Shown: positions 18,664 to 26,857 of the stretch, in pieces
Position numbering within the stretch: position 1 is the stretch's first letter
Layout: each line of letters begins with the position of its first letter
Assembly: GCA_030442035.1 (NCBI GenBank)
Contig: JAUJEA010000011.1
Coordinates: 62,001 to 126,000 of the forward strand
Direction of reading: 5' to 3'
DNA length: 64,000 nucleotides
Origin: Splendidivirga corallicola
GTDB taxonomy: Bacteria > Bacteroidota > Bacteroidia > Cytophagales > Cyclobacteriaceae
Translations under genes and position numbers: made by a program
Notes under the pieces: model-generated
What the model was told of the DNA's origin: nothing
Seen by the model: only the letters and a program-made list of their open reading frames with translations
The model's database searches: none

Positions 18664-19716
18664 TTATTTTATGTGAACTATTTTGTCATCTATTTCGAAC
18701 TCAAAACCATAGGAAAAACTCAATCCTTCAAGAATGTTCTCAAGAGATTTATCCTTATGGCTAACTGTGAAACCCTTTTTCTTGTTTAATGCTTTGGTGA
18801 CATTAAATGAAACACCGTACCACTGTCCAAGGGTCTTAAACATTTCATCTATCGTAGCATCTTTGAAATAAATGATGCCATCCTTCCAGGCCACAATTTC
18901 CATATAGTCAAAACCGCTCTTAACAGTCTGGTTATTATCTTCTGAATAAACTGCCATCTCATTAGGATTCAGCAATAATGTTTCTGGCGTTTCAGTATTC
19001 ATGTTTAAAGGTTTCACGGCTACTCTTCCACTAACTACAGCAACGGATATGTTCTTTTCTTCCGGAAAAGCCCTGACATTAAAAGTTGTTCCCAGTACTG
19101 TGGTTGAAATATTGCCGGATTTAATGTGAAATGGTCTTTCAGGATTCCTTACAACATCAAAAAATGCCTCTCCGGTTAAAGTTACGTTTCTCTCCTGGTC
19201 TGAGAATTGTTCGGGGAAAATGAGTGTACTATTAGCATTTAACTTAACCAGGCTGCCATCAGGAAGTTTAACATTAAGTTTTTCTCCCGGCTTGGTCGTA
19301 CGTTCGATGAGCTTGACACTAATTGTATTTTCCACGGGATTTAGTAGCTGGTTTAAATAACCTGAGAAATACAATGCAGCTCCTGCAATCAACAATGCGC
19401 CAATGGCAGCTGCTATTTTATACGAAAAGCTTGTAACTCTCTTTGCTCTGAGCTGGCTGGTTTTATTCACCTCAACAAAAGAGTGATCCGGTTTTTCTTC
19501 GGATGTCTTTATTCTTTGTGCTAATTCCTGAGCAACTCTTTCGGAATCCTTCTTGAAGTAGTTGAGCTCATCATCCCAAAAGTTTGTAACACTATGAAAA
19601 AAAGTTTTGTTTTCTTCGCTTGCATCAAGCCAATTTTGAAGTTCAGCAATATCATCCTGGTTGGCCTTGCCAGCAAGATATTTGGCAAATAGGTCGTAGA
19701 ACGTATTTTTTTGCAT
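18664..19716 (-). CDS. FecR-family anti-sigma factor (module 2)
   Basis: This 350-residue protein has an N-terminal cytoplasmic region that begins with a NTFYDLFAKYLAGKA-type FecR_N stretch. One membrane segment follows at about 100-121. The periplasmic FecR domain (about 140-235) has LPDGSLVKL, LTGEAFFDV and VLGTTFNV. A DUF4974 C-terminus (about 280-350) has DEMFKTLGQWYGV. It should transmit the signal from the STN domain of the SusC encoded 153 bp downstream to the sigma factor encoded 66 bp upstream. The gap before it contains a GGGGTT/AACCCC dyad around 19727-19768. It is more divergent from the other two FecR proteins than they are from each other, judged by tail sequence. Confidence 0.95.
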   Translation of the reverse strand: MQKNTFYDLFAKYLAGKANQDDIAELQNWLDASEENKTFFHSVTNFWDDELNYFKKDSERVAQELAQRIKTSEEKPDHSFVEVNKTSQLRAKRVTSFSYKIAAAIGALLIAGAALYFSGYLNQLLNPVENTISVKLIERTTKPGEKLNVKLPDGSLVKLNANSTLIFPEQFSDQERNVTLTGEAFFDVVRNPERPFHIKSGNISTTVLGTTFNVRAFPEEKNISVAVVSGRVAVKPLNMNTETPETLLLNPNEMAVYSEDNNQTVKSGFDYMEIVAWKDGIIYFKDATIDEMFKTLGQWYGVSFNVTKALNKKKGFTVSHKDKSLENILEGLSFSYGFEFEIDDKIVHIK

Positions 19717-19782
19717 TTTAATTCAGGGGTTCTTACACTCTATGAATAGAGAAGTCTGTAAAACCCCCAAAGTCCAATGAAA

Positions 19783-20427
19783 TTATATTGAAATGATAGA
19801 AGAGATCAGGAACAGTATGATTGTTTTTTCAAAGTGATAATCGCTTGGTTCCAGAAGATATGGTTTTAATTCTTCATGCATTTTTTTTAAGGCTATCGCC
19901 AGTTGATTCTCAACCGTTTTGGGTTTTATTGAAAGTTTTACGGCTGCTTCTTTATATGAAAGCCCTTCCAATTTCACAAGCTGGAAAATCACCCTGCATC
20001 GCTCCGGTAAATTTTGTATAGCTGATTCAATCTGGCTCTTTAACTCTTCAGTCAAATATTGCTTTTCAGGTGAAACTGATACTGTGAGACTTTCAACTCT
20101 GTCCAAGAAAATGTCATCAATGAATTCCAGGTTGTTTGGATTTCGTTTCATTTCTTTTTTCAACAAAACAATAGCATTGTTTTTAGCCGAAGTACATAAA
20201 TATTTATTGAGATCCTTAATATCGGTGCAACGATGTCTCATTTGCCAAAGTCTGAAAAATACATCGTTAATAACTTCCTCGGCAAGCATTTTGTTTTTAA
20301 GAATGGCATAAGCAATACGATATAATCTGGGATAAAAATAATGGACGAGTTCCTTAAGCGAACTCTGATCATTCCTTAGGCTAATCCCTCGGATCAAAAA
20401 ATCGATATATTCATTCTTTTCTGACAA
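19783..20427 (-). CDS. ECF RNA polymerase sigma factor (module 2)
   Basis: This 214-residue sigma factor has region 2 at about 25-95 (LAEEVINDVFFRLWQMR) and region 4 at about 145-195 (LSYKEAAVKLSIKPKTVENQL). The frame opens after a TAG with no ATG before conserved region 2, so a TTG at 20425-20427 is the best start. Such a weak start could limit expression. The C-terminus ends in a hydrophobic tail (KTIILFLISSIISI), as in the other FecR-paired sigma factors here. It is the first gene of the module 2 run of sigma, FecR, SusC, SusD, FG-GAP protein and two fucosidases. Confidence 0.93.
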   Translation of the reverse strand: MSEKNEYIDFLIRGISLRNDQSSLKELVHYFYPRLYRIAYAILKNKMLAEEVINDVFFRLWQMRHRCTDIKDLNKYLCTSAKNNAIVLLKKEMKRNPNNLEFIDDIFLDRVESLTVSVSPEKQYLTEELKSQIESAIQNLPERCRVIFQLVKLEGLSYKEAAVKLSIKPKTVENQLAIALKKMHEELKPYLLEPSDYHFEKTIILFLISSIISI

Positions 20428-20598
20428 AATGAATTGATTGTTTATTTTCAGGTAAATAATCTATCGAAATGGAAGCAAAACCAGCATAAAAAGCAAAGAC
20501 AATTTTTAGTTTAAGTTGTAAAGTAATTATTTTCAAGGAAATTATTAATGGAAATCTTAATTATAATTCCTAAAGTATCTGACAAATATCATATGATC

Positions 20599-20847
20599 AA
20601 GCTTTCAGAGATCAGGTTTTAGGTATCAGTCTCTCTCTTGGTGTTCTATGTTAGAAATAAAGACAACGTCGAGAGAATGCTAAATTTTAAGTTATTAATT
20701 TTGAATGAATTACAAATTTCAAATGACGAATTACGGTTCGTAGTATAACTCATGCACTTCGTCATCTCAACACAATTTTAAGTTGGTAAGGCAATAAATG
20801 TTCTTACCAGAAAAAACTAAAACCTGAAGGCTGACACCTGATAGCTT
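20599..20847. repeat. Palindromic non-coding repeat, copy B
   Basis: This lies in the 496-bp gap between the module 2 sigma gene and the SelA-like gene, where I see no coding sequence. The left arm begins AAGCTTTCAG (20599) and the right arm ends with the opposing CTGATAGCTT (20847). Between them are AAATTTCAAATGACGAATTACG and CTCAACACAATTTTA phrases shared with copies A and C. It is more diverged and shorter than those copies. Confidence 0.55.
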
Positions 20848-20923
20848 TTCATTATTAGGCTCACTTCACTAAGCAATACAGAATATTACTAAGGCCAGAC
20901 TCAATCACTATTAAAAAACCAAG

Positions 20924-22138
20924 TCACCCATTTTCCAATACTTCTTTAACACGTCGGGCCACTATCCTTTCCTGGCCAGGTCTCATCATCCAGGTGGTAA
21001 TGCCCACCATTTCTTCATTTCCAACTGTTTCAATAGAGGGATGGCCTGTTCTTAGCCTTTCTCTGAATTCCTCAGGTGTAATTTTGATTACCTTTTGGTC
21101 CCACTTAATGCGTAATGAAGGCACATGATTGGCATAGTCCGGTACATGAATTTCAGTTTTCACTCCTTTAACCGACAAAGCACTATTACTGATCAACTCG
21201 ATTTGTTTTTCCCAGAATGCCCATTCCTTTTTGTGATCTTTTGCCAAATACATTTCCAACGCTACGAGCATACCCAAAACTTCCTCTTTGTTTACTTTCA
21301 TACCTCTTGCAATTGTCTCACCTCTAGGCGGAGTATGCAGTCTGGCTGCTTCAATATACTCTCTTTTTCCCAGTAAAAGCCCGGCACTCTGAGGTCCTCT
21401 CAGGCCTTTACCACCTGAAAAACATACCAGATCAAATCCCATTTTGGTAAATTTGAACAGGTTTTCAGCCGGAGGGACATCTGCTGCACAATCAATGAAT
21501 GTCGGTATGTTGTGTTTTTTACCGAGTTTTACCCATTCCTCATACTTAATTTCACCTTCTGCAGTATTGGCGTTCAGGAACCAAAGCATTGCGGTTTTAT
21601 CATTGATTGCTTTTTCCAACTCCTTGCTCGTTTTTATGAAGATGATCTTTACTCCCACATTTAATAAAGCATGTATATAGCCAATATTATGTCCTTCCTG
21701 AACGATCACTTCATTTTTGAGTCCATCAGTATTAGGGAGTTGCTTAACTTTTTCAGGATCCATTCCGGACACAACACCAGCCAATCCAATGGTCATTGCT
21801 CCGAAGGCTCCGGAGGTCACTGTTGCATACTCACATTCCAGCAATTGCGCTATTCTTTCACCAACCTTGTCTTGCAATTCATCCAGGTTCACATAATCAT
21901 TGGCCCCATAGGTTATGGCTGAGGTCACTTCTTCCGGCATCAAACTGCCGGTCATGGCTGTATAGGTTCCGGCGGCATTAATGAAGGTCCGGATGCCAAG
22001 CTCTTTGAAAAGATCTCTGGCTACCGGTCCGGTGATGTGCTGCCCCAATGCTTCTGAATTTATCAGACCACCTCCAAAGAGACCTCCAATGAAAGGAAGA
22101 CTTGACAGGCTTTTTAAGGCTTTTCTTCTACTTAACAT
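20924..22138 (-). CDS. Tat-exported SelA-like PLP-dependent enzyme (aminotransferase class V fold)
   Basis: I chose the Met at 22136-22138 (404 residues). It begins with a twin-arginine signal (SRRKALKSL, then a hydrophobic Gly/Leu-rich core), and a longer start at 22183 would overlap RidA. The fold-type I PLP domain has the cofactor Asp at about 216 (FIDCAAD) and the Schiff-base Lys at about 244 in SGGKGLRGPQ. That motif is typical of the SelA/D-glucosaminate-6-phosphate ammonia-lyase (DgaE) group rather than ordinary cysteine desulfurases. A deaminating lyase on an amino-hydroxy acid is the best-fitting role. The gene is 23 bp downstream of RidA, which disposes of enamine/imine intermediates. 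A periplasmic location is unusual for a PLP enzyme, since the cofactor would have to be loaded before Tat export. Confidence 0.85.
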   Translation of the reverse strand: MLSRRKALKSLSSLPFIGGLFGGGLINSEALGQHITGPVARDLFKELGIRTFINAAGTYTAMTGSLMPEEVTSAITYGANDYVNLDELQDKVGERIAQLLECEYATVTSGAFGAMTIGLAGVVSGMDPEKVKQLPNTDGLKNEVIVQEGHNIGYIHALLNVGVKIIFIKTSKELEKAINDKTAMLWFLNANTAEGEIKYEEWVKLGKKHNIPTFIDCAADVPPAENLFKFTKMGFDLVCFSGGKGLRGPQSAGLLLGKREYIEAARLHTPPRGETIARGMKVNKEEVLGMLVALEMYLAKDHKKEWAFWEKQIELISNSALSVKGVKTEIHVPDYANHVPSLRIKWDQKVIKITPEEFRERLRTGHPSIETVGNEEMVGITTWMMRPGQERIVARRVKEVLENG

Positions 22139-22161
22139 GATTCCAAGATTTTGTTGATGAA

Positions 22162-22629
22162 CTAATCCAATGCAGCAATACAATCAATCTCCACCAAAGA
22201 ATTGCCAGGTACACCACCATAGACAGCTACCGTAGTTCTTACCGGTGGATTTTTACCAAATCTACCTCTATACACCTCATTCATTCCTTTGTAATCTTCC
22301 AAGTCGTGCAGGTAGACATTTACTTTAAGCACCTTTTCCATAGAAGAACCATTCTTCACCAGCTCTTTTTCCAATTCCTTTAGTACATGATCGGTATGTG
22401 ATTTAATATCGCCTTCGAAATGGGCACCTTTGCCGGCAATATAAAGTGTGTTACCATGCTTCACTGCACCTGAGAAGAGCGGTACGTTTTGGTCCTGTAC
22501 TATCTCTCCGACCACTTCCTTTTTAGAACCATTGCCCGCTTTTGCATCAACAGCAGTCATTCCAAATGCAGCTCCTAACATCATTCCTATTTTTTTAAAC
22601 GCTGATCTTCGATTTGTTTTACTTTTCAT
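22162..22629 (-). CDS. Exported RidA/YjgF/UK114-family protein
   Basis: This 155-residue protein has a ~28-residue Tat-like N-terminus (NRRSAFKKIG followed by an Ala/Gly/Met-rich core, cleavage near DAKA) in front of a full-length RidA domain (about 40-155). The Arg that marks active imine/enamine deaminases is present at about 131 (PPVRTTV), with Glu at about 147 (SLVEIDC). RidA proteins hydrolyse reactive imines released by PLP ammonia-lyases, and the next gene encodes exactly such an enzyme, also Tat-exported. Most RidA proteins are cytosolic, so an exported one is notable. It is likely the first gene of the pair and is preceded by the large repeat copy C. Confidence 0.9.
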   Translation of the reverse strand: MKSKTNRRSAFKKIGMMLGAAFGMTAVDAKAGNGSKKEVVGEIVQDQNVPLFSGAVKHGNTLYIAGKGAHFEGDIKSHTDHVLKELEKELVKNGSSMEKVLKVNVYLHDLEDYKGMNEVYRGRFGKNPPVRTTVAVYGGVPGNSLVEIDCIAALD

Positions 22630-22680
22630 TTTTTGATTTTCTTATGGTTAGTTAGTTTGATTTATATCTATTTTATTCTT

Positions 22681-23190
22681 GAGCTTTCAGGTTTCGGCTA
22701 TCAGGTTTTGGTTTTTTTTGACTGATGCCTATCTATAACTGATCTGAGGTGTTGAAGCGTTAAAGTTTCGTTGCAATCGTAATTTGTCATTCGTAATTCA
22801 TTTAGAATTCAACAGTCGCTTCGATCAATTAAGATGTACTGACACCATAAAGGTGTCTGACATCGGTACCCTAAAATTGTGTTGAGGTGTTGATGTATTT
22901 AAGTGTTGAAGTTCTGTTACCATATTTCGTAATTTGTCATTTGAAATTCGTAATTTATTAATAATTCAATGTCATTTAGTTAAGGAAACATTTTAAAAGC
23001 TTTCAGGTCTCAGGTATCAGATTTCAGCCTAAATAATGTTTTTAATGTGCCAAAATTAGCTGACGCCTAAGATCTGATACCTGAAGGCTTATCTTAATGG
23101 CATTAATTCATAACTCAAAATTACCATCCCTTATCTCAATTTGTAATAGGGTTCCAAAACCATAGAGGGACTGATAACTGAAGCACATCG
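22681..23190. repeat. Composite palindromic non-coding repeat, copy C (inverted relative to copy A)
   Basis: This fills the 584-bp gap between the RidA and RraA genes, where I see no gene. The core 22741-23153 is the reverse complement of 3713-4100 with high identity by eye and carries ~22 bp extra in its centre. It includes the same GACACC/GGTGTC hairpin and the AAGCTTTCAG palindrome. An outer arm at 22681 (AGCTTTCAGG) matches the ends of the other copies. Together with copy A it brackets 18.6 kb. Confidence 0.72.
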
Positions 23191-23213
23191 ATTGTTTGTA
23201 TTTTTTTACATGC

Positions 23214-24140
23214 TTACCAGGTCCTTTTTTTCAATAATTCCTGTATTTGTTCTTTGGGCACCGGTAATTCATCAATGTGGGCTTTCAACCATTGTGAGAA
23301 ATCCTTTTCGATTTCGTCAGACCATTTATTATCTATCTGTCCGGGTGTATAGCGTCCTTCTTTTAACCGGGTGATCCCAAATAGATCCCTTAACCTTACC
23401 ACCTCAGAAGTGACCACTACTTTTTCCGCCAGATGCGCCGGTATGAAAACGACCCCTTCCTTCTTCGCTAACACCACATCTCCAGGCAGCACGGTAGCTG
23501 CCCCCATTCGAATCGGGGCATTGATACTGAGGAGCATCACCTCTGTTAAAAAAGACGGATGCCAACCTTTAACAAATGCATTGAATCCTTCAATCTCCGA
23601 TAAGCCTTCCAAGTCCCGACTCGAGGCATTAAATACCACCCCAGTCTTGGATTTGGCATAAATGGAATTACCCAGATTGTCACCAATCAAAGTTCCATCG
23701 ACGATCTTACCGAAACCGTCTGCCACATATACATCTCCTTCCGACAACATATCTATAGGCCATGAATTGGTATTTCCGATGCGACCATCGGCAGCCCCTT
23801 TTTTCTTGATTTGATCGGACACATCTGGTCGATTCGGCACATACTGCACCGTGAGAGCTCTCCCTACCACAGGCACATCATCATGCAATGGCTGCCAATC
23901 TCCCTCAAATTGATTATGGTATCCTTCATTTCTTAATACTCCCCATGCCTCCTCGATGGTCACGCTTTTCATTCTTTTCAAAACATCATCAGCCACTTTG
24001 GGGCGGCCATCAGGAAATCGCTCTCCCTTCCAATCGGAGGTGAAAAATATCATTTGCTCCTTGGTAGGAGTTTGTGCCAACAGTTGGGATAATGCAATTG
24101 GACTTAATACAATTAGCCAGGCTAATATTTTCAAATTCAT
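23214..24140 (-). CDS. Exported RraA-fold protein (dimethylmenaquinone methyltransferase/HMG-aldolase superfamily)
   Basis: This 308-residue protein has a Sec signal peptide (about 1-22, ending SQLLAQ) and an RraA-like domain at about 55-235. The conserved Gly-Asp at about 152-153 (GDNLG) and Arg-Asp at about 175-176 (SSRDLEG) are the residues used by divalent-metal HMG/CHA-type aldolases of this fold. It is longer than the usual 160-240 residues. Older annotation as a menaquinone methyltransferase for this fold is known to be wrong. A secreted 2-keto acid aldolase or lyase fits the sequence and the neighbours. It is encoded 19 bp downstream of the BASS transporter gene. The reaction is inference and the fold is clear. 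Confidence 0.85.
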   Translation of the reverse strand: MNLKILAWLIVLSPIALSQLLAQTPTKEQMIFFTSDWKGERFPDGRPKVADDVLKRMKSVTIEEAWGVLRNEGYHNQFEGDWQPLHDDVPVVGRALTVQYVPNRPDVSDQIKKKGAADGRIGNTNSWPIDMLSEGDVYVADGFGKIVDGTLIGDNLGNSIYAKSKTGVVFNASSRDLEGLSEIEGFNAFVKGWHPSFLTEVMLLSINAPIRMGAATVLPGDVVLAKKEGVVFIPAHLAEKVVVTSEVVRLRDLFGITRLKEGRYTPGQIDNKWSDEIEKDFSQWLKAHIDELPVPKEQIQELLKKRTW

Positions 24141-24159
24141 ATTTGGTTATTTAATTAGG

Positions 24160-25287
24160 TTAACTACTTTCAACAACATCAATTTTATCAGGGTCTGGCA
24201 GGGTCTCGCCCTCGGTGATTGGATTTTTATCTCTCCACCATGTTGCCAGCGAGGATCCTGAAATATTCATCCAGGGACCGAATATAGCTGGTGCCAGTCC
24301 AACGGTAGAAACCTTGCCCATTTCCAGGGCTATACCACTGGCCAAGCCACCATTTTGCATTCCCACCTCAAGGGCTATGGTTCTGCAATCTTGTTCATTC
24401 ATTTTTAAAATTCTGCACCCCCAATAACCCAAAAGGTATCCAGCCAAATTGTGGAGAATCGCAGCCATTGTTAGGAATATTCCAATGGAAAGAAGGCTAT
24501 CCCTTCCTGCTGCAGTGATAATGGCAATAATGATAGCAATTCCTGCCATCGAAAGAATGGGCATTGTTTTGTCCAACCAGACAGCTTTACCATGAAAAAG
24601 CCTGTTGAATATTAAACCCACAATAATTGGGAGTATGACTATTTTTATGATACTGAGCATCATTGACCAAAAATCAATAGGCACAAATTGATCAGCAAAA
24701 ACCTTCATCAATAGAGGTGTCATCAAAGGAGCTAATAGTGTTGAAACTGCTGTAAGCGTCACAGAAAGAGCCAGGTTAGCTTTGGCCAAGTATGCCATTA
24801 CGTTAGAGGCCAACCCACTGGGAGAACAACCTATCAAAACCACTCCAGCCGCTATTTCAGCAGAAAACCCAAAGATGCTGGCAATGCTGAAACCAAGGAT
24901 TGGCATGATACTGAATTGACATATAAGACCCACAAAAACACCTTTAGGCATTTTCACAACCCTGGAGAAATCTTTTAGGCTCATGGCTGTTCCCATACCA
25001 AACATGATGAGCTGTAGCAAAGGGACTATCAACGATTTCAACTGAAAGTTCCCAATGTTTTTAAAATAGTCGGGGTAATACATGGATACGGTTACCGCCG
25101 CAAAAATGAGAATGGTAAAAGAAAAACTTTTGAATTTTTGATGTGCTCTGACCCCTATAGCAAGCAGTAAAAAGAATAAAATCAATGGGATTCCCGTCTC
25201 CTCCTTATAACCCATTGCCAGCACAACTGCAAAGACTACAAGGCAGAGCAGAGAAGCAATTATTGAAATCTTAAAGGTTAGTTTCAT
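24160..25287 (-). CDS. BASS (bile acid:sodium symporter) family transporter
   Basis: This 375-residue integral membrane protein has about ten hydrophobic segments. It carries the BASS signatures GCSPSGLASNVMAYLAKAN (about 155) and the EVGMQNGGLAS helix break (about 309). About 50 extra N-terminal residues with two predicted helices precede the family core. BASS proteins co-transport Na+ with organic anions, including pyruvate and other keto acids. Placement between genes for an exported RraA-fold enzyme and an exported amidohydrolase suggests it imports a carboxylate made in the periplasm. Substrate is inference. Confidence 0.92.
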   Translation of the reverse strand: MKLTFKISIIASLLCLVVFAVVLAMGYKEETGIPLILFFLLLAIGVRAHQKFKSFSFTILIFAAVTVSMYYPDYFKNIGNFQLKSLIVPLLQLIMFGMGTAMSLKDFSRVVKMPKGVFVGLICQFSIMPILGFSIASIFGFSAEIAAGVVLIGCSPSGLASNVMAYLAKANLALSVTLTAVSTLLAPLMTPLLMKVFADQFVPIDFWSMMLSIIKIVILPIIVGLIFNRLFHGKAVWLDKTMPILSMAGIAIIIAIITAAGRDSLLSIGIFLTMAAILHNLAGYLLGYWGCRILKMNEQDCRTIALEVGMQNGGLASGIALEMGKVSTVGLAPAIFGPWMNISGSSLATWWRDKNPITEGETLPDPDKIDVVESS

Positions 25288-25405
25288 TTGTTTGTGACAA
25301 GTGTTTAGGTATTAAAGTGTTTAAGCATTCAAGTTGAAAAAGTGTAGATCTTCAATTCAAAATTATGCTCAGGTTTTCTTATTCTCCTTTTATCAATAAA
25401 GCGAT

Positions 25406-26656
25406 TTACTCATCCCAACCCTTTTTGGCCATACCATTCAAATCCCAAACTACTTCTCCCGCACGAATGGTCAATTCGCATTCCAGTTTTTGATTTCCGT
25501 TCATCCTAGCAGGTTTGGTATCAGTAAAACCAAAATCACCTGTCCTCAATCTCAGAATGGTCACATCAGCCACAGCACCTACGGACAAATGACCCAGATC
25601 CGTTCGTTGAATATATTGAGCGGGATTCCAGGTGGTACATTTTATCACCTCTTTCAAAGACATATCCATATTGATAAATTTTGACATCACATTGGTGAGA
25701 TCCTTCATACCGCTATTCATACTACCTGTGTGCAAGTCTGTACTGATGGCATTGGGCAAGAGGCCTTGTTTCATGGCGGGAATGGCTTGTTCGAACAAAA
25801 AACTTCCTCCACCATGTCCTACATCGAATATGATTCCCTTTTTCTGGGCTTCAAATACATAAGATCTTACCTTCCCTTTTTCATCAACCACCGGTGTACG
25901 ACCCTTTACATGCGCATAAGTATGCGTGAAAATGTCTCCCGGTCTTAATTTCTCCAGCAATAATTTTTGCAATGGCAATTCCGGTGTACTTCCTCCAAAA
26001 TCTATCATTACCGGAATGTTGGCTAAAGTTCCGGCGGCTACCACACGATCGACGGGCGTCCAATCCGGACCACTGTAATGGGCAAGTTTAACACCCACAA
26101 CTACTCCCGGGTATTGCCCCGCCACCATAGCGGTTAATTTCGGATCCATATCGGCAAGATTCTGTTCGATGGCCCCACCCTTCATACCTGAACCAATAAT
26201 ATTCAAAAAAGATAATACCCTTGTTTTGGACCGATCAATCACCTGATTCTTAAATATTTGAAAATTTCGCCACCCGGCACCTCCCACATCCACCACGGTA
26301 GTTACACCGCTTCTGAAAGTGAATCCATCAGGAGGCACACTGCTAAAACTATTGCTGAGGTAAGCGTTTGGCATGGTTCCAAAAAAATTATGGCTGTGCA
26401 TGTCGATCAGCCCAGGCGTAACAATAAGGCCTTTTGCATCAATGACTATCTTCGCCTGGTTGGCCGGAATTGCTTTTTCAACGCTTGCTATCTTTCCGGA
26501 GTTGATCGCAACATCCATAATGTCATCTATGTTATTCCTGATATCAATGACACGACCACCCTTTATCAGTAATTCATAGTTTTGCGCCATTAAAAGTCCT
26601 GAAGACAAAAAGACCAGCAAGATCTGGATAAATACATTACGTTTAAAAATGTTCAT
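25406..26656 (-). CDS. Exported amidohydrolase/deacetylase family metallohydrolase
   Basis: This 416-residue protein has a Sec signal (about 1-24, ending GLLMAQ) and the composite urease-type amidohydrolase fold. The N-terminal beta-sandwich has LLIKGGRVID. The metal-binding HxH lies at 87-89 (DMHSHN), a Lys candidate for carboxylation at about 189 (VKLAHYSG), a His at about 245 (TYAHVKG) and the late Asp at about 311 (STDLHTG). The closest family I can name is the Atu3266/EF_0837 group, known to cleave acetylated hydroxy or amino acids and often encoded beside SelA-like/DgaE enzymes. The same association is seen here. The export signal sets it apart from the characterised cytosolic members. 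Downstream spacing to the BASS gene is 118 bp. Confidence 0.88.
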   Translation of the reverse strand: MNIFKRNVFIQILLVFLSSGLLMAQNYELLIKGGRVIDIRNNIDDIMDVAINSGKIASVEKAIPANQAKIVIDAKGLIVTPGLIDMHSHNFFGTMPNAYLSNSFSSVPPDGFTFRSGVTTVVDVGGAGWRNFQIFKNQVIDRSKTRVLSFLNIIGSGMKGGAIEQNLADMDPKLTAMVAGQYPGVVVGVKLAHYSGPDWTPVDRVVAAGTLANIPVMIDFGGSTPELPLQKLLLEKLRPGDIFTHTYAHVKGRTPVVDEKGKVRSYVFEAQKKGIIFDVGHGGGSFLFEQAIPAMKQGLLPNAISTDLHTGSMNSGMKDLTNVMSKFINMDMSLKEVIKCTTWNPAQYIQRTDLGHLSVGAVADVTILRLRTGDFGFTDTKPARMNGNQKLECELTIRAGEVVWDLNGMAKKGWDE

Positions 26657-26723
26657 AGTATGCTTGCTCTGGTGTATGTTAAGTATTACTTATTTACACA
26701 ATTCATCAATTGGTATTTTGACT

Positions 26724-26794
26724 AAGCTTTCAGGTATCAGATCTCAGGTATCTTTTAATAAAACTAAGACCCAAAGCCTGATAGCTGAAAGCTT
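26724..26794. repeat. Short palindromic repeat, copy D
   Basis: AAGCTTTCAGGTATCAG (26724-26740) opposes CTGATAGCTGAAAGCTT (26778-26794) with a single mismatch, separated by 37 bp. This is the minimal form of the repeat family seen at 3.6, 20.6, 22.7 and 48.1 kb. It lies in the gap between the amidohydrolase and dehydrogenase genes. Confidence 0.65.
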
Positions 26795-26857
26795 ACTATT
26801 ATTCATCACATTAATTGGCATTTGCATGGGGCCAATCCATATGACATCTCTGACTAG

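Noticed and set aside
22138-22183. Overlap or frameshift between the SelA-like and RidA genes
   Set aside because: An internal ATG at 22138 with a proper Tat signal removes the overlap; no frameshift is needed.
3713-23153. The long inverted repeats as ends of an insertion sequence or composite transposon
   Set aside because: No transposase or recombinase gene lies inside or beside either copy, and the repeats do not flank a single cargo gene.
22681-23190. CRISPR-like array
   Set aside because: The internal phrases repeat irregularly with no uniform repeat-spacer periodicity and no cas genes.
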